Assembly (NCBI GenBank): GCA_030747505.1
Contig: JASLKQ010000006.1
Location: forward strand, 1 to 62,737
Direction: 5' to 3'
DNA length: 62,737 nucleotides
From: Verrucomicrobiota bacterium
Lineage (GTDB): Bacteria; Verrucomicrobiota; Verrucomicrobiia; Limisphaerales; UBA1100
Shown here: positions 42,505 through 52,635 of the stretch, one piece after another
How positions within the stretch are numbered: position 1 is the stretch's first letter
Layout: the number at the start of each line of letters is the position of its first letter
Translations under genes and position numbers: made by a program
Notes under the pieces: generated by a model
Seen by the model: the letters and a program-made list of their open reading frames with translations, nothing else
Databases searched by the model: none
What the model was told of the DNA's origin: nothing

Positions 42505-43533
42505 ATGAGTAAATCCCCTAAACTCCACAATGCCATGTGGCCCGGACTCGTCGGAAAAGGCGACGAGGAAGGCCAGGAACCCCCTATCAGCCTTGAGCAT
42601 ATGCTCGATCTCACTGCCGCCGCCGAGGTGGATGGCCAGAAGTTTGATGGCATCGATTATTTCCTTTTCCTGCCACACACAAACCCAGAAGCCAGTGATG
42701 ATGATCTAAAAAAGATTGCCGACCTTATCCAAGGCAAAGGTTTCGACATAGGCTCCCTTGTGGCTCCTGTTTGGCCCGGAACCGTGGGCGACTCAGCCAT
42801 GGGCAGTGCCGAGCAGCGCGGCAAGTTTCTTGACGCCGTTAGAATGGCCTGTCGGATCGCAAAAACATTCAACCAACACGGTGCGCGCAAACGGGGCGTC
42901 ATCCGTATCGACTCCGCAGAGTTCGGAGTAGAAAAATGGCGCGAAGATGCACCTGCAAACACGGCAACTATCGTGGAAACCTTTAAGGAAGCGGCAACCA
43001 TAGCCGCCGGCGAGGGCGAACGCCTTGCCGCCGAAGGGGAGATTTGCTGGGCCGGTATGCACAGTTGGAAAGATATGCTCGACGTCCTTGAAGGCGTTGG
43101 CATGCCAGAAGCCCTCGGCTTCCAAGCCGACCTTGCGCACACCTATCTGTACACGCTTGGCTACAATGCGCCGGAGCATGCGCTCCTTCAGGAAGGCTAC
43201 AGCGATGAAGAATTCTGGTCGGCTTACGAGAAGATGACCGATGCCTTACGTCCGTGGACAATTGATTTTCACGTTGCCCAAAATGATGGCGAAGTTCACG
43301 GGGCCGGCAGTCACGACAAGACGGGTAAACACTGCCCGGCTGATGATCCTAACGGCAAACTGGACATCACCCGTTGTGCCGGCTACTGGCTTAAGGATGC
43401 CACCGACCGGGGCATCGAACACATCTGCTGGGACGGATGCATGTTTCCCAATGCCACCCTCGAAGACCCCAACACTTGGAATGCCATTCTTAAAGCCATG
43501 ATTGACGTTCGCAACGCACACGGCTGGGAATAA
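42505..43533 (+). CDS. Sugar phosphate isomerase/epimerase (TIM barrel)
   Basis: The 342-residue cytoplasmic protein is another AP-endonuclease-2-like barrel with divergent active-site blocks: [49 protein letters not shown] and [15 protein letters not shown]. It is longer than the 35160-35966 isomerase. It lies 12 bp before a Gfo/Idh gene; an isomerase and an NAD(P)-linked dehydrogenase in one transcript is the usual design of inositol or uncommon sugar catabolism in PVC bacteria. The substrate remains unknown. Confidence 0.82.
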   Translation: MSKSPKLHNAMWPGLVGKGDEEGQEPPISLEHMLDLTAAAEVDGQKFDGIDYFLFLPHTNPEASDDDLKKIADLIQGKGFDIGSLVAPVWPGTVGDSAMGSAEQRGKFLDAVRMACRIAKTFNQHGARKRGVIRIDSAEFGVEKWREDAPANTATIVETFKEAATIAAGEGERLAAEGEICWAGMHSWKDMLDVLEGVGMPEALGFQADLAHTYLYTLGYNAPEHALLQEGYSDEEFWSAYEKMTDALRPWTIDFHVAQNDGEVHGAGSHDKTGKHCPADDPNGKLDITRCAGYWLKDATDRGIEHICWDGCMFPNATLEDPNTWNAILKAMIDVRNAHGWE

Positions 43534-43545
43534 TTTTTTGATACC

Positions 43546-44688
43546 ATGAGCGATAAAAAACCTCTGAATATTGGACTGGTGGGCTATGGCTTTATGGGCC
43601 GCACTCACTCAAACGGTTATAAGCGTGTTAGCGACTTCTTTCCCGACTTGGAGCATCGGCCCGTACTAAAAGCCGTGTGCGGCCGCACCCAGGACCGCAC
43701 CAAAGCCTTCGCCGAACAGTGGGGTTTTGAAAGTCATGAAACCGACTGGCGCGAGCTGGTCAAGCGCGACGACATTGACGCAATCGACATCTGCACCCCC
43801 AATGATCAACACGCCGAAGTGGCCATTGCTGCCGCTGAAGCAGGCAAAATGGTTCTCTGCGAGAAGCCGCTGGCCCGGACGGCTGAAGAGAGTGCTCCGA
43901 TGGTTGATGCGGTGGAGAAGGCCGGCGTAGCCAATACCGTCTGGTACAACTACCGGAGAGTCCCCGCCGTTACGCTCGCCAAACAAATTATTGATTCAGG
44001 CAAACTCGGACAAATCTTCCACTACCGCGCCAATTTTCTGCAGGACTGGACCATTAGCGCAGATCTACCGCAGGGTGGCGAAGGGCTCTGGCGGCTGGAC
44101 GCAGCAGCAGCTGGCAGCGGTGTCACGGGTGATTTATTGGCCCACTGCGTTGACACGGCCATCTGGCTCAATGGAGGTATCCGAGATGTGTCGGCTGTCA
44201 CCGAAACCTTCATCAAGGAACGCGTACATACTGCCACGGGTGAAAAGCAGGAAGTCACCATTGACGATGCCTGCATCTTCCACTGCCACTTTGCCAATGG
44301 ATCGCTGGGCCTGTTTGAATCCACGCGTTATGCCCGTGGCCACAAGGCGCTTTACACCTTGGAGATCAATGGCGCCGATGCCTCCATCCGCTGGGATCTG
44401 CACGACCTCAACCGGCTTGAGTTCTTCGATCACAGTGATGAATCAACTACACGAGGTTGGCGCAGCGTGCATATCACCGATGGCGACATGCCTTACATGG
44501 ACAAGTGGTGGGTACCCGGTCTCTGTATCGGCTACGAACACACCTTTGTGCATCAAGTGGCCGACTTCCTCGGAAGCCTGGATACCGGCACTCCATGCAA
44601 CCCCACCTTCCGTGACGCACTGGAAACCGCCAAAGTCTGTGATGCAGTCCTCGATTCGGCGAAAGACCGCGCCTGGAAGAACGTGTAA
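43546..44688 (+). CDS. Gfo/Idh/MocA family oxidoreductase
   Basis: The 380-residue protein has an N-terminal Rossmann fold ([16 protein letters not shown]) with the EKP motif in [14 protein letters not shown]. The C-terminal catalytic domain contains [14 protein letters not shown], the D-x-x-x-H site. It has no signal peptide, unlike the 61227 paralog. A probable sugar or inositol dehydrogenase, coupled to the isomerase immediately upstream. A strong terminator follows it (44707-44734), marking the 3' end of this two-gene operon. Confidence 0.93.
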   Translation: MSDKKPLNIGLVGYGFMGRTHSNGYKRVSDFFPDLEHRPVLKAVCGRTQDRTKAFAEQWGFESHETDWRELVKRDDIDAIDICTPNDQHAEVAIAAAEAGKMVLCEKPLARTAEESAPMVDAVEKAGVANTVWYNYRRVPAVTLAKQIIDSGKLGQIFHYRANFLQDWTISADLPQGGEGLWRLDAAAAGSGVTGDLLAHCVDTAIWLNGGIRDVSAVTETFIKERVHTATGEKQEVTIDDACIFHCHFANGSLGLFESTRYARGHKALYTLEINGADASIRWDLHDLNRLEFFDHSDESTTRGWRSVHITDGDMPYMDKWWVPGLCIGYEHTFVHQVADFLGSLDTGTPCNPTFRDALETAKVCDAVLDSAKDRAWKNV

Positions 44689-44706
44689 GAAAATCCATTT
44701 TAAATC

Positions 44707-44734
44707 ACCCGCACTGAATGGTGCGGGTTTTTTT
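44707..44734 (+). terminator. Rho-independent terminator after the isomerase/Gfo-Idh pair
   Basis: ACCCGCAC pairs with GTGCGGGT across a TGAATG loop, followed by a T-run of at least seven. Confidence 0.9.
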
Positions 44735-44780
44735 ATTGCCTTACCCCGTGAGCAGAACCAAATGTTTCCCTGATTTATCC

Positions 44781-45287
44781 ATGGAACCACGCATTCGGAT
44801 TGAGACAGAAATGGATCAAGCAGCCATTCGAGATATTAACGTAACCGCTTTTGGATCCGAAACAGAAGCGGACCTGGTGGAGGATTTGCGCACAGAAGGA
44901 TACGCACGATTATCTCTGGTAGCAGAAATTAATGATGTGCTAACTGGACACGTCCTTTTCAGCACCATGAGTATTAAGGGAGAATATGGAGCAGTGGATG
45001 CACTGGCCTTGGCCCCGTTGGCAGTGCGACCAGAATGGCAACGAAGAGGAATTGGATCGCGTCTTGTTGAAGACGGCCTGGAACAATGCCGCAAGGCGGG
45101 GTGCCAAATTGTACTGGTGGTGGGGCATCCGAAATTTTACGGGCGCCTTGGGTTTTCCGCCAAGCTAGCAGAGGCAATTGCTTCACCCTATTCAGGGGAA
45201 ACATTTATGGCTCAAGGACTATCACCAGATGCACTGCGTGGGGTAAAAGGAACAGCTCAATATCCACAACCTTTTTCACTATTATGA
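44781..45287 (+). CDS. GNAT-family N-acetyltransferase
   Basis: The ~168-residue enzyme shows the acetyl-CoA loop of GNATs at VRPEWQRRGIGSRLVEDGL (motif A R/Q-x-x-G-x-G) and the following VVGHPKFYGRLGFSAKLAEAI region, typical of YhbS-like transferases. The substrate is unknown. The ORF track starts 21 codons before, within the terminator; the ATG at 44781 is better placed. The preceding terminator means it must have its own promoter. Confidence 0.9.
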   Translation: MEPRIRIETEMDQAAIRDINVTAFGSETEADLVEDLRTEGYARLSLVAEINDVLTGHVLFSTMSIKGEYGAVDALALAPLAVRPEWQRRGIGSRLVEDGLEQCRKAGCQIVLVVGHPKFYGRLGFSAKLAEAIASPYSGETFMAQGLSPDALRGVKGTAQYPQPFSLL

Positions 45288-45357
45288 TTCTGGCTAGCTT
45301 GATGACGCAGTGCATCCATGAATTATTCCCTCAGATAAGGCCGAGGATATAAACCCC

Positions 45358-45918
45358 ATGGAGAAGGACAGAACAAAGTGGAATCGAAAATTCTCTGAAC
45401 GCCTCGGGGAACTGAATGAGCCTGAGCCATTTGTGGTTCAGTCCGCTGACCAATTGCGCCCCGGCAGCGTGCTGGACCTGGCCTCGGGCGATGGACGCAA
45501 TGCGGTTTATTTGGCAGCCGGTGGTTTCTCGGTGTGTGCAGTCGATATCTCCGAGGTGGCCCTTAAGCGATTGGCGCAGTTTGCAAAGAGACGGCAGCTT
45601 CCCATCCAAACCCGCCAAATGGACTTGGATGAGACAAGAGACCTTGATGCCTTGGGGGCATTCGACAATCTCTTGGCCTGCCATTATAAGCCGGCTCCCG
45701 ACTTGCTGGACCGTTTTCCTTTGCTGGTACGACCCGGCGGCATGGTGATCCTGTGTGTATTCAACCTACGCCAACATCATGAGCACGGTTTCTCATTACG
45801 GTATTGTGCTCAAGATGAGGAATATCTGAACTCCCTGCCCGGGTTCGAAGTACTGCAATACGAAAAAATGGCGGATAATGGCGCCTACTTGGACGGTTAT
45901 CTCTTCAGAAGAAAATAA
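45358..45918 (+). CDS. SAM-dependent methyltransferase (TehB-like)
   Basis: The 186-residue class I methyltransferase contains motif I VLDLASGDGRNAVYLAAGG and motif II VCAVDISEVAL, then NLLACHYKP and PGGMVILCVFNL. Its compact size and lack of extra domains resemble the TehB group, which methylate small molecules including tellurite or thiols; the native substrate is unclear. It lies 70 bp after the GNAT gene in the same direction. Confidence 0.85.
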   Translation: MEKDRTKWNRKFSERLGELNEPEPFVVQSADQLRPGSVLDLASGDGRNAVYLAAGGFSVCAVDISEVALKRLAQFAKRRQLPIQTRQMDLDETRDLDALGAFDNLLACHYKPAPDLLDRFPLLVRPGGMVILCVFNLRQHHEHGFSLRYCAQDEEYLNSLPGFEVLQYEKMADNGAYLDGYLFRRK

Positions 45919-46099
45919 CCTAATTCCATGACACCTCCCACATTGGAATGAGCTCATAAACACACACCTTAACGAGTTTTCCTGATTTTTTACGGGAATT
46001 TACTTGAATAGCCTGTTAGGATGTGGCGTCTTTATTCCTCTAGGCCGATTTTCTGAAAAAATCCGGTTTAATACAGAAATTAACGAAAAGGAACTCGAA

Positions 46100-46537
46100 A
46101 TGTTGAAGCATGTTATTACTGGTACTCTTTTGGCAATGATACTGATGCTGGGTATCAACGCATCGGCGGCAGACCTCCCAAAGCAGAAGATTTGCCCATT
46201 GATGATTGAGGAAGAGATTGATCCTGAAGACTTTGAGGTCGTGAATTACAAAGGCGTGAAAGTCCTGATGTGCTGCAGCACCTGTAAGAAGATGTGGGCG
46301 CAGAACCCTAACTACTTTGCGGTTGTAAGCGTGAAGGAAGCACCCCAGCTCAAAGCGGTAGCGTCCAAAGAAATCAAGCCGATGAAGCAGCTCTTTTGCC
46401 CGGTGTACACTGACACGCGCGTACATCCCAAGAGCCCTTCGATGGAGTACGAGGGCAAGAAGATTTACTTCTGTAAAGATCGCGCCAAGTCTCGTTTTGA
46501 GGGCAACCCGGCGAAGTACGCCAAGAACCTCAAATAG
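46100..46537 (+). CDS. Secreted two-domain TRASH/YHS-like metal-binding protein
   Basis: The ~145-residue protein starts with a signal peptide (HVITGTLLAMILMLGINASAA). Two similar ~45-residue units follow. Unit one runs KICPLMIEEEIDPED, NYKGVKVLMCCSTCKKMW, and a paired NPNYF; unit two runs LFCPVYTDTRVHPK, EYEGKKIYFCKDRAKSRF, and GNPAKYAK. That is the TRASH/YHS plan of CP-x-n-Y-x-G-K-x-Y-F-C. The probable ligands are soft metal ions such as copper. The first unit has additional cysteines (MCCSTC), the second one fewer. The Met at 46100 with AGGAA ahead is chosen over the long TTG ORF. A terminator follows. Confidence 0.8.
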   Translation: MLKHVITGTLLAMILMLGINASAADLPKQKICPLMIEEEIDPEDFEVVNYKGVKVLMCCSTCKKMWAQNPNYFAVVSVKEAPQLKAVASKEIKPMKQLFCPVYTDTRVHPKSPSMEYEGKKIYFCKDRAKSRFEGNPAKYAKNLK

Positions 46538-46561
46538 CGTTTCAGTCGGCACAATTTCTGC

Positions 46562-46586
46562 GCCCCCGTTTTCGGGGGCTTTTTTT
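46562..46586 (+). terminator. Rho-independent terminator after the TRASH/YHS gene
   Basis: GCCCCCG-TTTT-CGGGGGC is followed by seven T residues. Its T-run overlaps the minus-strand stop codon of the convergent addA gene at 46585-46587. Confidence 0.9.
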
Positions 46587-49500
46587 ATGCCTCCATCACC
46601 TGAGCCGGCCGGGTAAAGACAAGGAGGCAGGTGATGTCATCCTCCTCTAGACCAGTAAGCCGGGCAAGCACACGGCGATAGAGCGCGAGTTGAGGCTGGT
46701 GACGCTGAATGGCCTCTGTCAGTCCCTTGCCATCCACGCGGTCGGTCTTGAAATCGATGATTTCTGCATTGTCCTTGCGCAACACCACGCGGTCGAACAC
46801 GCCTGAACAAAACTCGCCATCGACCACGAGTTCAAATGCACGCTCACGCCATACCTCGGCTTGAGAGTCCGGCTTAAATAGCTCACCAATTTCCTTCGTA
46901 TCAAGACAGCGCGCCACCTCGTCTGCCGCAGCTGTATTTTTTTGGCGGAATTGTTTTAATAGTTCTGGGCTTGTCTCATCGTTCCATTCGATCTGCTCAA
47001 AAATTTCATGTACCGCCCTCCCAAATGACGCCGCATCAGAACCATGCGGCGCGAACAGACTGGCACCACGCAGAATAGTGCCGCCATGAGAGGAAGGGCG
47101 AAGATGAGCCATGCGAGGGTGGCTGCGTTTGTTCGTAATGAGGTCCGGTTCAATGACAGGAGGGTCTTCCTTGGCCGGCTTTTCTTCCACCCAACCGAAG
47201 TCACCTTCCTCAAATATTTTTTTGGCCGGCAGGGGCGAGTCCTCAAGTGGCTTGCCATCGCCTTTTGCCAATGTCTCGGTGAGTAATTGGGAGTAATTAT
47301 TGGAGGAACCTGAAGGCGTGGTGGTGATGACATACAGGCCCTGCCGGGGTCGTGTAAGCGCCACGTACAATTTGCATAAATTTTCGTAGCATGCCTCGGA
47401 TCGGGCTTGGGCTAACGCGGAGCTGAGCTGGGGGTCAGCAGTGCAGATTTCCTTTGGCGGCAGATCGAGAATCCATTCGGCTTCGCCCTCGTCATCGGTG
47501 TGGGTATGCAGGGCGTCCCTGCGTGTTCCGTCTAGGCGACTACCCTCAAGGTCAGGCACAATGGTGAGATCGAAGGTGAGCCCCTTGGCCTTATGGATGG
47601 TCATCACCTGCACCACGTTCGCGCCGGATGCGCCAGCAAGTTCCTGTGCGGGAACAAAACGAAGGAACTCATCAATGTTGCGGCTGCCGCTTTCATCAAA
47701 CTGTCGCGCCAATTCAATGAATTGGCGGGCTCTCCAAAGGCTAAAGTCGTTGAGTTGTGCCTTCAGTTGCGCGATCCATTCGCGAGCCACCTCCTCAAAT
47801 CCAACCTGATGAATATTGCGCTGTAGCTCGCGCATGGCATCCTCCCACTGGTCAGCCTCAGCGGGCAACAGCGCCCCAAGGGGCGTCATCCGGACGTGAC
47901 CACGGCTGAATCGGTCGGTTGGATGCGCCGCACAGTTAAAAAGCGAGAGCAGTGCGGCCCCCAGTGGATTATCCGCGCCCGGGTTGGTTACTGACTCCCC
48001 CACTACCGGCAGGTCCGTCAATGCACCGCGCAAATGATCCACCACCTCGCGCACCGCCTGATTTGTCTGCACGAGAACGGCGCATTCCAGGCCATTGGCA
48101 ATCGGCTGGAGACGCTCAAGCAAATTGGCCACCAACGGCCAACGCTGATCCTTCTCCTCCACGGTCAGGTACAGCGAATGCCCTTTGGTTTCCTTTAGCG
48201 GCTTGGCCGAGACATGTTCATTCCAGATCTTGTTCCAGCGTTTGGCCGCGGTTTCATTTTCATCGTATTTACGCAATGTGGCAGCATCGCCGAAGACGGC
48301 GTTGATCAGCTTAAGTACATTCGGGCAGGAGCGCCATGATTCATCCAGTGAACGAATATCAAACTCCTGGCCGGTGCCCTGCTCGTATCGTTTTGCCACG
48401 CGATCAAACAGCTGCGGATCGCCGCCTCGCCACTGATAAATGGATTGCTTCTGGTCCCCCACACAAAAGAAGGTGCGCGCTCCATCGGGATCCTGGGCAA
48501 CCTCGTCGATGAGGTTTTCCACCACGTGCCACTGCACCGTGCTGGTGTCCTGAAATTCATCCAGCAACCAATGGTCAAACGCTCCATCAAGGCGATACTC
48601 AAGGTCGAGTTGCCCACTTCCCAGGGGGGGTCGACCCTCGCGAGGGGCAAGCAGTACCGGCAAATCCGCAAAAGTCAGCCGACCCACCCGGCGCACCTGC
48701 GCGTCATAGCGCTCTTCAAACGCCCAAAGCAGCCCATGGATGCCCTGTGCACACGCAAGCTTTATGGTGAGTTCTTGAGCCACGCAATGGCGCAGAATAC
48801 GCGCAAGTTTCTGGCTGAATTCCGGGGAGGGGCAATAAGCCTTACGGCTATAGATAAATTCCCATTCACCGCGTTCCATCGCCTCGAGGTTTTCCACGGC
48901 CAACCTCACCAGCGTTGGGGATCTGGCGAAAAGATTTTTTCTGGGAGCCCAGGTTGCAAGGTGGTCGGCCACTCTCCCCCAGTTATTTTGCAGGGCCGCA
49001 GTAAAACCCTGATCGGTTTCCAAGTGCGGTCGCCAGTCGGCGACCATGTCCGGCAACGATACCTTTTGCTCAGTCCATGGGTTGCCGGTCGGCCAAATCA
49101 ACGCAGGATCTCCCCATCGATTGGCATCAGGCACGCGCAGGAGCAGCTCATGGCAGCTCTTGAGATGCTCCTCAAATGAGCCGACAAAATTCCGGCTGTC
49201 CTGACCCGCGGTGGAGAGTCGGAACGACTCAATCAGGTCATCGCGCTCCTTCGGGCGCGTTTCGTGATGAGTCAGCAGGTTTTCAAGCACGTGCAGCCGT
49301 GCCTGTTGCTTGTGAAATTCACTCATCATCTCAAACTCGGCTCCGAGTCCAAACTCCATCGGGAAGAATCCCAGCACACGATGGAAAAAACTATCGATGG
49401 TGCCCAATGAAAGCCGTCCCATGCCGTCTACCAACGTGCGCAACGCTCCCCCAAACGTGGCTTGCGAGGTGCCCGGCATTCCGATGTCGCCGGCCAGTTT

Positions 49501-49710
49501 CTTTGCAGCCTTTGTGTCCTGCGCGGCTTCGGCCAGCTTTGTCAGTATTCCCTCGAAAAATTCGCCGGCTGCCTTGCGCGTGAAAGTCAGGGCAATGATT
49601 CGTTCGGGCAACTGGCCGCAAACCAGTAACTCGATGAAACGGTTGGTCAACTGGTATGTCTTGCCCGAGCCCGCCGAGGCGCGAATCATCACGTGTTGAA
49701 TCTTCTTCAC
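46585..49710 (-). CDS. addA: AddA-like UvrD-family helicase/nuclease
   Basis: This 1041-residue SF1 helicase has Walker A ASAGSGKTYQL at residues 11-21, motif Ia LTFTRKAAGEF, motif II LLDEFQDTSTVQW, and FFCVGDQKQSIYQWRGG. Motif V is VMTIHKAKGLTFDL and VI is LYVALTRPRQGLY. The C-terminus has a RecB-type nuclease motif, FDRVVLRKDNAEIIDFKTDRV. Together these define AddA, which processes double-strand breaks with AddB. It starts within the last codons of addB (4-bp overlap), so the two are translationally coupled. Chi recognition cannot be judged here. Confidence 0.9.
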   Translation of the reverse strand: MKKIQHVMIRASAGSGKTYQLTNRFIELLVCGQLPERIIALTFTRKAAGEFFEGILTKLAEAAQDTKAAKKLAGDIGMPGTSQATFGGALRTLVDGMGRLSLGTIDSFFHRVLGFFPMEFGLGAEFEMMSEFHKQQARLHVLENLLTHHETRPKERDDLIESFRLSTAGQDSRNFVGSFEEHLKSCHELLLRVPDANRWGDPALIWPTGNPWTEQKVSLPDMVADWRPHLETDQGFTAALQNNWGRVADHLATWAPRKNLFARSPTLVRLAVENLEAMERGEWEFIYSRKAYCPSPEFSQKLARILRHCVAQELTIKLACAQGIHGLLWAFEERYDAQVRRVGRLTFADLPVLLAPREGRPPLGSGQLDLEYRLDGAFDHWLLDEFQDTSTVQWHVVENLIDEVAQDPDGARTFFCVGDQKQSIYQWRGGDPQLFDRVAKRYEQGTGQEFDIRSLDESWRSCPNVLKLINAVFGDAATLRKYDENETAAKRWNKIWNEHVSAKPLKETKGHSLYLTVEEKDQRWPLVANLLERLQPIANGLECAVLVQTNQAVREVVDHLRGALTDLPVVGESVTNPGADNPLGAALLSLFNCAAHPTDRFSRGHVRMTPLGALLPAEADQWEDAMRELQRNIHQVGFEEVAREWIAQLKAQLNDFSLWRARQFIELARQFDESGSRNIDEFLRFVPAQELAGASGANVVQVMTIHKAKGLTFDLTIVPDLEGSRLDGTRRDALHTHTDDEGEAEWILDLPPKEICTADPQLSSALAQARSEACYENLCKLYVALTRPRQGLYVITTTPSGSSNNYSQLLTETLAKGDGKPLEDSPLPAKKIFEEGDFGWVEEKPAKEDPPVIEPDLITNKRSHPRMAHLRPSSHGGTILRGASLFAPHGSDAASFGRAVHEIFEQIEWNDETSPELLKQFRQKNTAAADEVARCLDTKEIGELFKPDSQAEVWRERAFELVVDGEFCSGVFDRVVLRKDNAEIIDFKTDRVDGKGLTEAIQRHQPQLALYRRVLARLTGLEEDDITCLLVFTRPAQVMEA

Positions 49711-52508
49711 GCCACCTCCTCCACCGGTTGCGCTGCTGTCAACTCAGGCAGGCCAAACAGAATGCCCTCAAATTCATCGTAATCCACCTTGGACCGCGGC
49801 GGCCAAAAAACACCCGACTGCACATCCTTCACCACCCCGCGCGCGCAGATGAGTGCGGCCTCAAGTATCTCACGATCAAATGGATCCAGTGGCGCGACGC
49901 CCATGTCCGCACCGACAGCAGGCAGATTAAAATATCCCAGCGTCAAGTCCGACCCGTACTCCGTTTCAAGCGCCCAGGCATAGAGCGGCAGTTGCAGGTT
50001 CGTCCAGCGGTACGCCTTATCATCGATTTCAAACCGCGCATAGTCCGGCACCGTTTCGGCGTCCCGCTCCTCCCGATATTTCCGCCAGTGCTGGCTGGCA
50101 GGTTGCTTGGCGGTGTTGGAAGTCTTGTAGTCAAGCACACGTACCGCGCCGGTGTCGGCATTGCGCTCTATCCGGTCGATGCGTCCATTAACCGGGATTC
50201 CGTCGAGTTCCTCATTGAACTGTCTTTCAGAACCGATAATTTCCCAGCCATCGGTCCGCTCGATTGCCTGTTGCCGGGCGGCATGGTGCAGCCGTTGCCG
50301 GGCAATCCCCTGCTGCACCAATAACGGGAGAGGTGGATGCTTTCCAAAATTCTGTTCCATTTGCTGGCCGAGGAGCCTAACCAAAGTTGCATGGATCGCC
50401 CCGGGATCCTTCAGCTGCCGGGCTTCTTCATCCCTGCCGAAAGCATCAAGCACATTGTGCATCAGCGATCCAAAGCCGCGCGCATCCATCTCACGTTGCT
50501 CCAAGTCCGGTAATTCCATCCGCAGCACATGCCGCAGATAAAATCGATAAGGGCAGGCCAGGTAGCTGGTCATGGAGGTGGCACTGAGTTTTTCCATCGG
50601 CTGGATCAATCCCGGCTTCAGTTCCCATGCCGGCTTCCATGCCGGTGGCTGCGGTCCGGGCGACAGTTTATCAAAGAGGCGCTCAACCCGCCTTGGCAAC
50701 TCTCTGTCTATGCAGCCGAAGAGGAGTCGCGAAGGCTTGAGCGGATCACCGTTTGCACACTGTCGACCCACCAGGATATCGACCCGCCCTTCATTAGCCC
50801 GTGTTCTTAGAAGCAGTTCCAGTAGCCACGCATCACGGGCAAAGCGGTCGCCGTTGGTTCGCAGGCCAAGGCGCTCGCGAAGTTTCTCAGGAAGAAACCG
50901 GTCGCCGTGTATTGATTCGGGCAAGTGCCCCTCATTGGCCCCGGCCACGATAAGGTGTGGAGCATCCTCCCATGCCAACTCCAGCCAACCTTGAATATCC
51001 ACCGCTTCCTGATGTCTTTCAGGGAAAATCGGCTCGCGTTCCACCAACTCCAACAACAACGTCAGTGCCTCGGAGGCCGGTGGCCGCTCTTGATCGCCCA
51101 ATACAGACTCCCACTCGGCAAGGCGCGCCATGAACAGACGCGCGGATTCCAAGTCGGCGGAGTCCTCCTCGCGCCCTTCGGTAAAGGTTCGGTCGGTAAA
51201 AGCCTCCTGCAAAAACTCCACCAATCCCCCGGACAACGGTGTTTTTTCAATACGATCCAGCGCCCTCTCCAGCTGTCGCAGCACCGCTCGCGCGTGGCGA
51301 CGGTTTCCAATATGTTTCCCTTCAAAAAACAACTGCGCCGCATCCCCCAAATTAACCGGCAGATGACTTGTGCGGATTTCATCAAGCCCCTTCAAGAGCC
51401 GCGTCGGGGACAACTCATCGACTTGGCCGCGAGCCCAGCCCCAAGCATCGGGCAGTCGCAACAACGCATCTGCGTGGCTGAAACTGCGCTGCTGTAGCAG
51501 GGCTTGGAGTGCTTTCAGGAACGCCAGCATGGGGGCGTGACGCAGAAGCCTCCCTTCAGGATTGAAGCAGGGAATATCCGCATCAGCCAAGGCGCGCTCA
51601 AGATGCGGTGTCACCGCAGTGTCCACGACTCCCACAGCCAAGTGACTTGGGCGGTTGTGGTTATATGGAGCGAGTCGTGAGACAGTCTCGCTTGCCTGCG
51701 CCACCTCGTCGAGGCAGGTGTTCAATTGCCCGTCGTCCAACGGTAGTTCCCGGGTGGCCCAACATTCAGGTTTAGGCCGTCCCCAATCATCAAAGAGTTC
51801 TTTTCCCCCTTCCGGTCCAAAAACAGTCACCTCCACCGGCACTCCCTCCGCCACCAATTTTTCCAGTGCCCGCTGAATTAGAGTCGGCAAATCCGGAATC
51901 CCCAGGATGACCATCCGGTTGATGCCTGGCGGCAACACGGGGGATCGCGCAGCTTGGCGTTTGGCATCATGAAGATCCGTTTGACCATCCAGTAGATTTC
52001 TATAAGCCGCCTCCAGATTCTTCAGCCCCTGCCATCGTGCCGATTCCTCCTGGCACACTTCACTGTCAGCCACCGCTGTAAAGTCCAGATCGCCTTCGGC
52101 CAACGTCCCACGCAGTTCATGCAGTGTTCTGGCCATCTCCCTGCGCCAAGTGTAATCCGGATTCCTGGGTGCCTGTGAAAATAGGCTGGGAAACCGGCGT
52201 AAATCCACTTCTTCCAGAACGCGGTTCCAGTACCACAAACAGGCCAATTCCGGTGCTGCGTCATCACTCGGACGCACAAGATGCCAAGGGGTGGTGGTCA
52301 TGGACGGGAAAAGCGCTCCCCCGCGTTGGTCCATTTCCCAAGCCAACGCCTCGCGCAACCGCCGTCCCGCTTGACGGGTGGGCAGCAGCAGCCAACTGGC
52401 GCTCAAATCCAAAACCCCCTCCGGAGCATCAGAGAGCAGCCATTCCACCGCCACCGGCAGAATTGGACGATCCCATGGCAGACTGACGATCTCGGGACGT
52501 TTGTTCAT
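49707..52508 (-). CDS. addB: AddB-like PD-(D/E)XK nuclease
   Basis: The ~933-residue partner of AddA has a degenerate helicase body (no Walker A) and a C-terminal nuclease: SYLACPYRFYLRHVLRMEL, GFGSLMHNVLDAFG, and VRVLDYKTSNTAKQ with the Asp and Lys of the catalytic site. Typical AddB proteins end with three cysteines that, with the one in CPYRF, hold a 4Fe-4S cluster. Here the corresponding end (GVFWPPRSKVDYDEFEGILFG) lacks them. The start at 52508 (MNKRPEIVSLPW) is preferred to the ORF-track Met 13 codons earlier. It is divergent from the CDP-alcohol phosphotransferase gene, with an 88-bp gap past its ATG. Confidence 0.82.
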   Translation of the reverse strand: MNKRPEIVSLPWDRPILPVAVEWLLSDAPEGVLDLSASWLLLPTRQAGRRLREALAWEMDQRGGALFPSMTTTPWHLVRPSDDAAPELACLWYWNRVLEEVDLRRFPSLFSQAPRNPDYTWRREMARTLHELRGTLAEGDLDFTAVADSEVCQEESARWQGLKNLEAAYRNLLDGQTDLHDAKRQAARSPVLPPGINRMVILGIPDLPTLIQRALEKLVAEGVPVEVTVFGPEGGKELFDDWGRPKPECWATRELPLDDGQLNTCLDEVAQASETVSRLAPYNHNRPSHLAVGVVDTAVTPHLERALADADIPCFNPEGRLLRHAPMLAFLKALQALLQQRSFSHADALLRLPDAWGWARGQVDELSPTRLLKGLDEIRTSHLPVNLGDAAQLFFEGKHIGNRRHARAVLRQLERALDRIEKTPLSGGLVEFLQEAFTDRTFTEGREEDSADLESARLFMARLAEWESVLGDQERPPASEALTLLLELVEREPIFPERHQEAVDIQGWLELAWEDAPHLIVAGANEGHLPESIHGDRFLPEKLRERLGLRTNGDRFARDAWLLELLLRTRANEGRVDILVGRQCANGDPLKPSRLLFGCIDRELPRRVERLFDKLSPGPQPPAWKPAWELKPGLIQPMEKLSATSMTSYLACPYRFYLRHVLRMELPDLEQREMDARGFGSLMHNVLDAFGRDEEARQLKDPGAIHATLVRLLGQQMEQNFGKHPPLPLLVQQGIARQRLHHAARQQAIERTDGWEIIGSERQFNEELDGIPVNGRIDRIERNADTGAVRVLDYKTSNTAKQPASQHWRKYREERDAETVPDYARFEIDDKAYRWTNLQLPLYAWALETEYGSDLTLGYFNLPAVGADMGVAPLDPFDREILEAALICARGVVKDVQSGVFWPPRSKVDYDEFEGILFGLPELTAAQPVEEVA

Positions 52509-52635
52509 GTTTAAGTATACGCCAAAAAACAGGCGATCACTGAGCATGCCCCACCCCTTGGGACATTTACAGTCCGTTCCATTGGAATTCTACTTGCTTT
52601 GATTCTGCGGGGGGGTTTGGTTTGTCTTCCCTACA

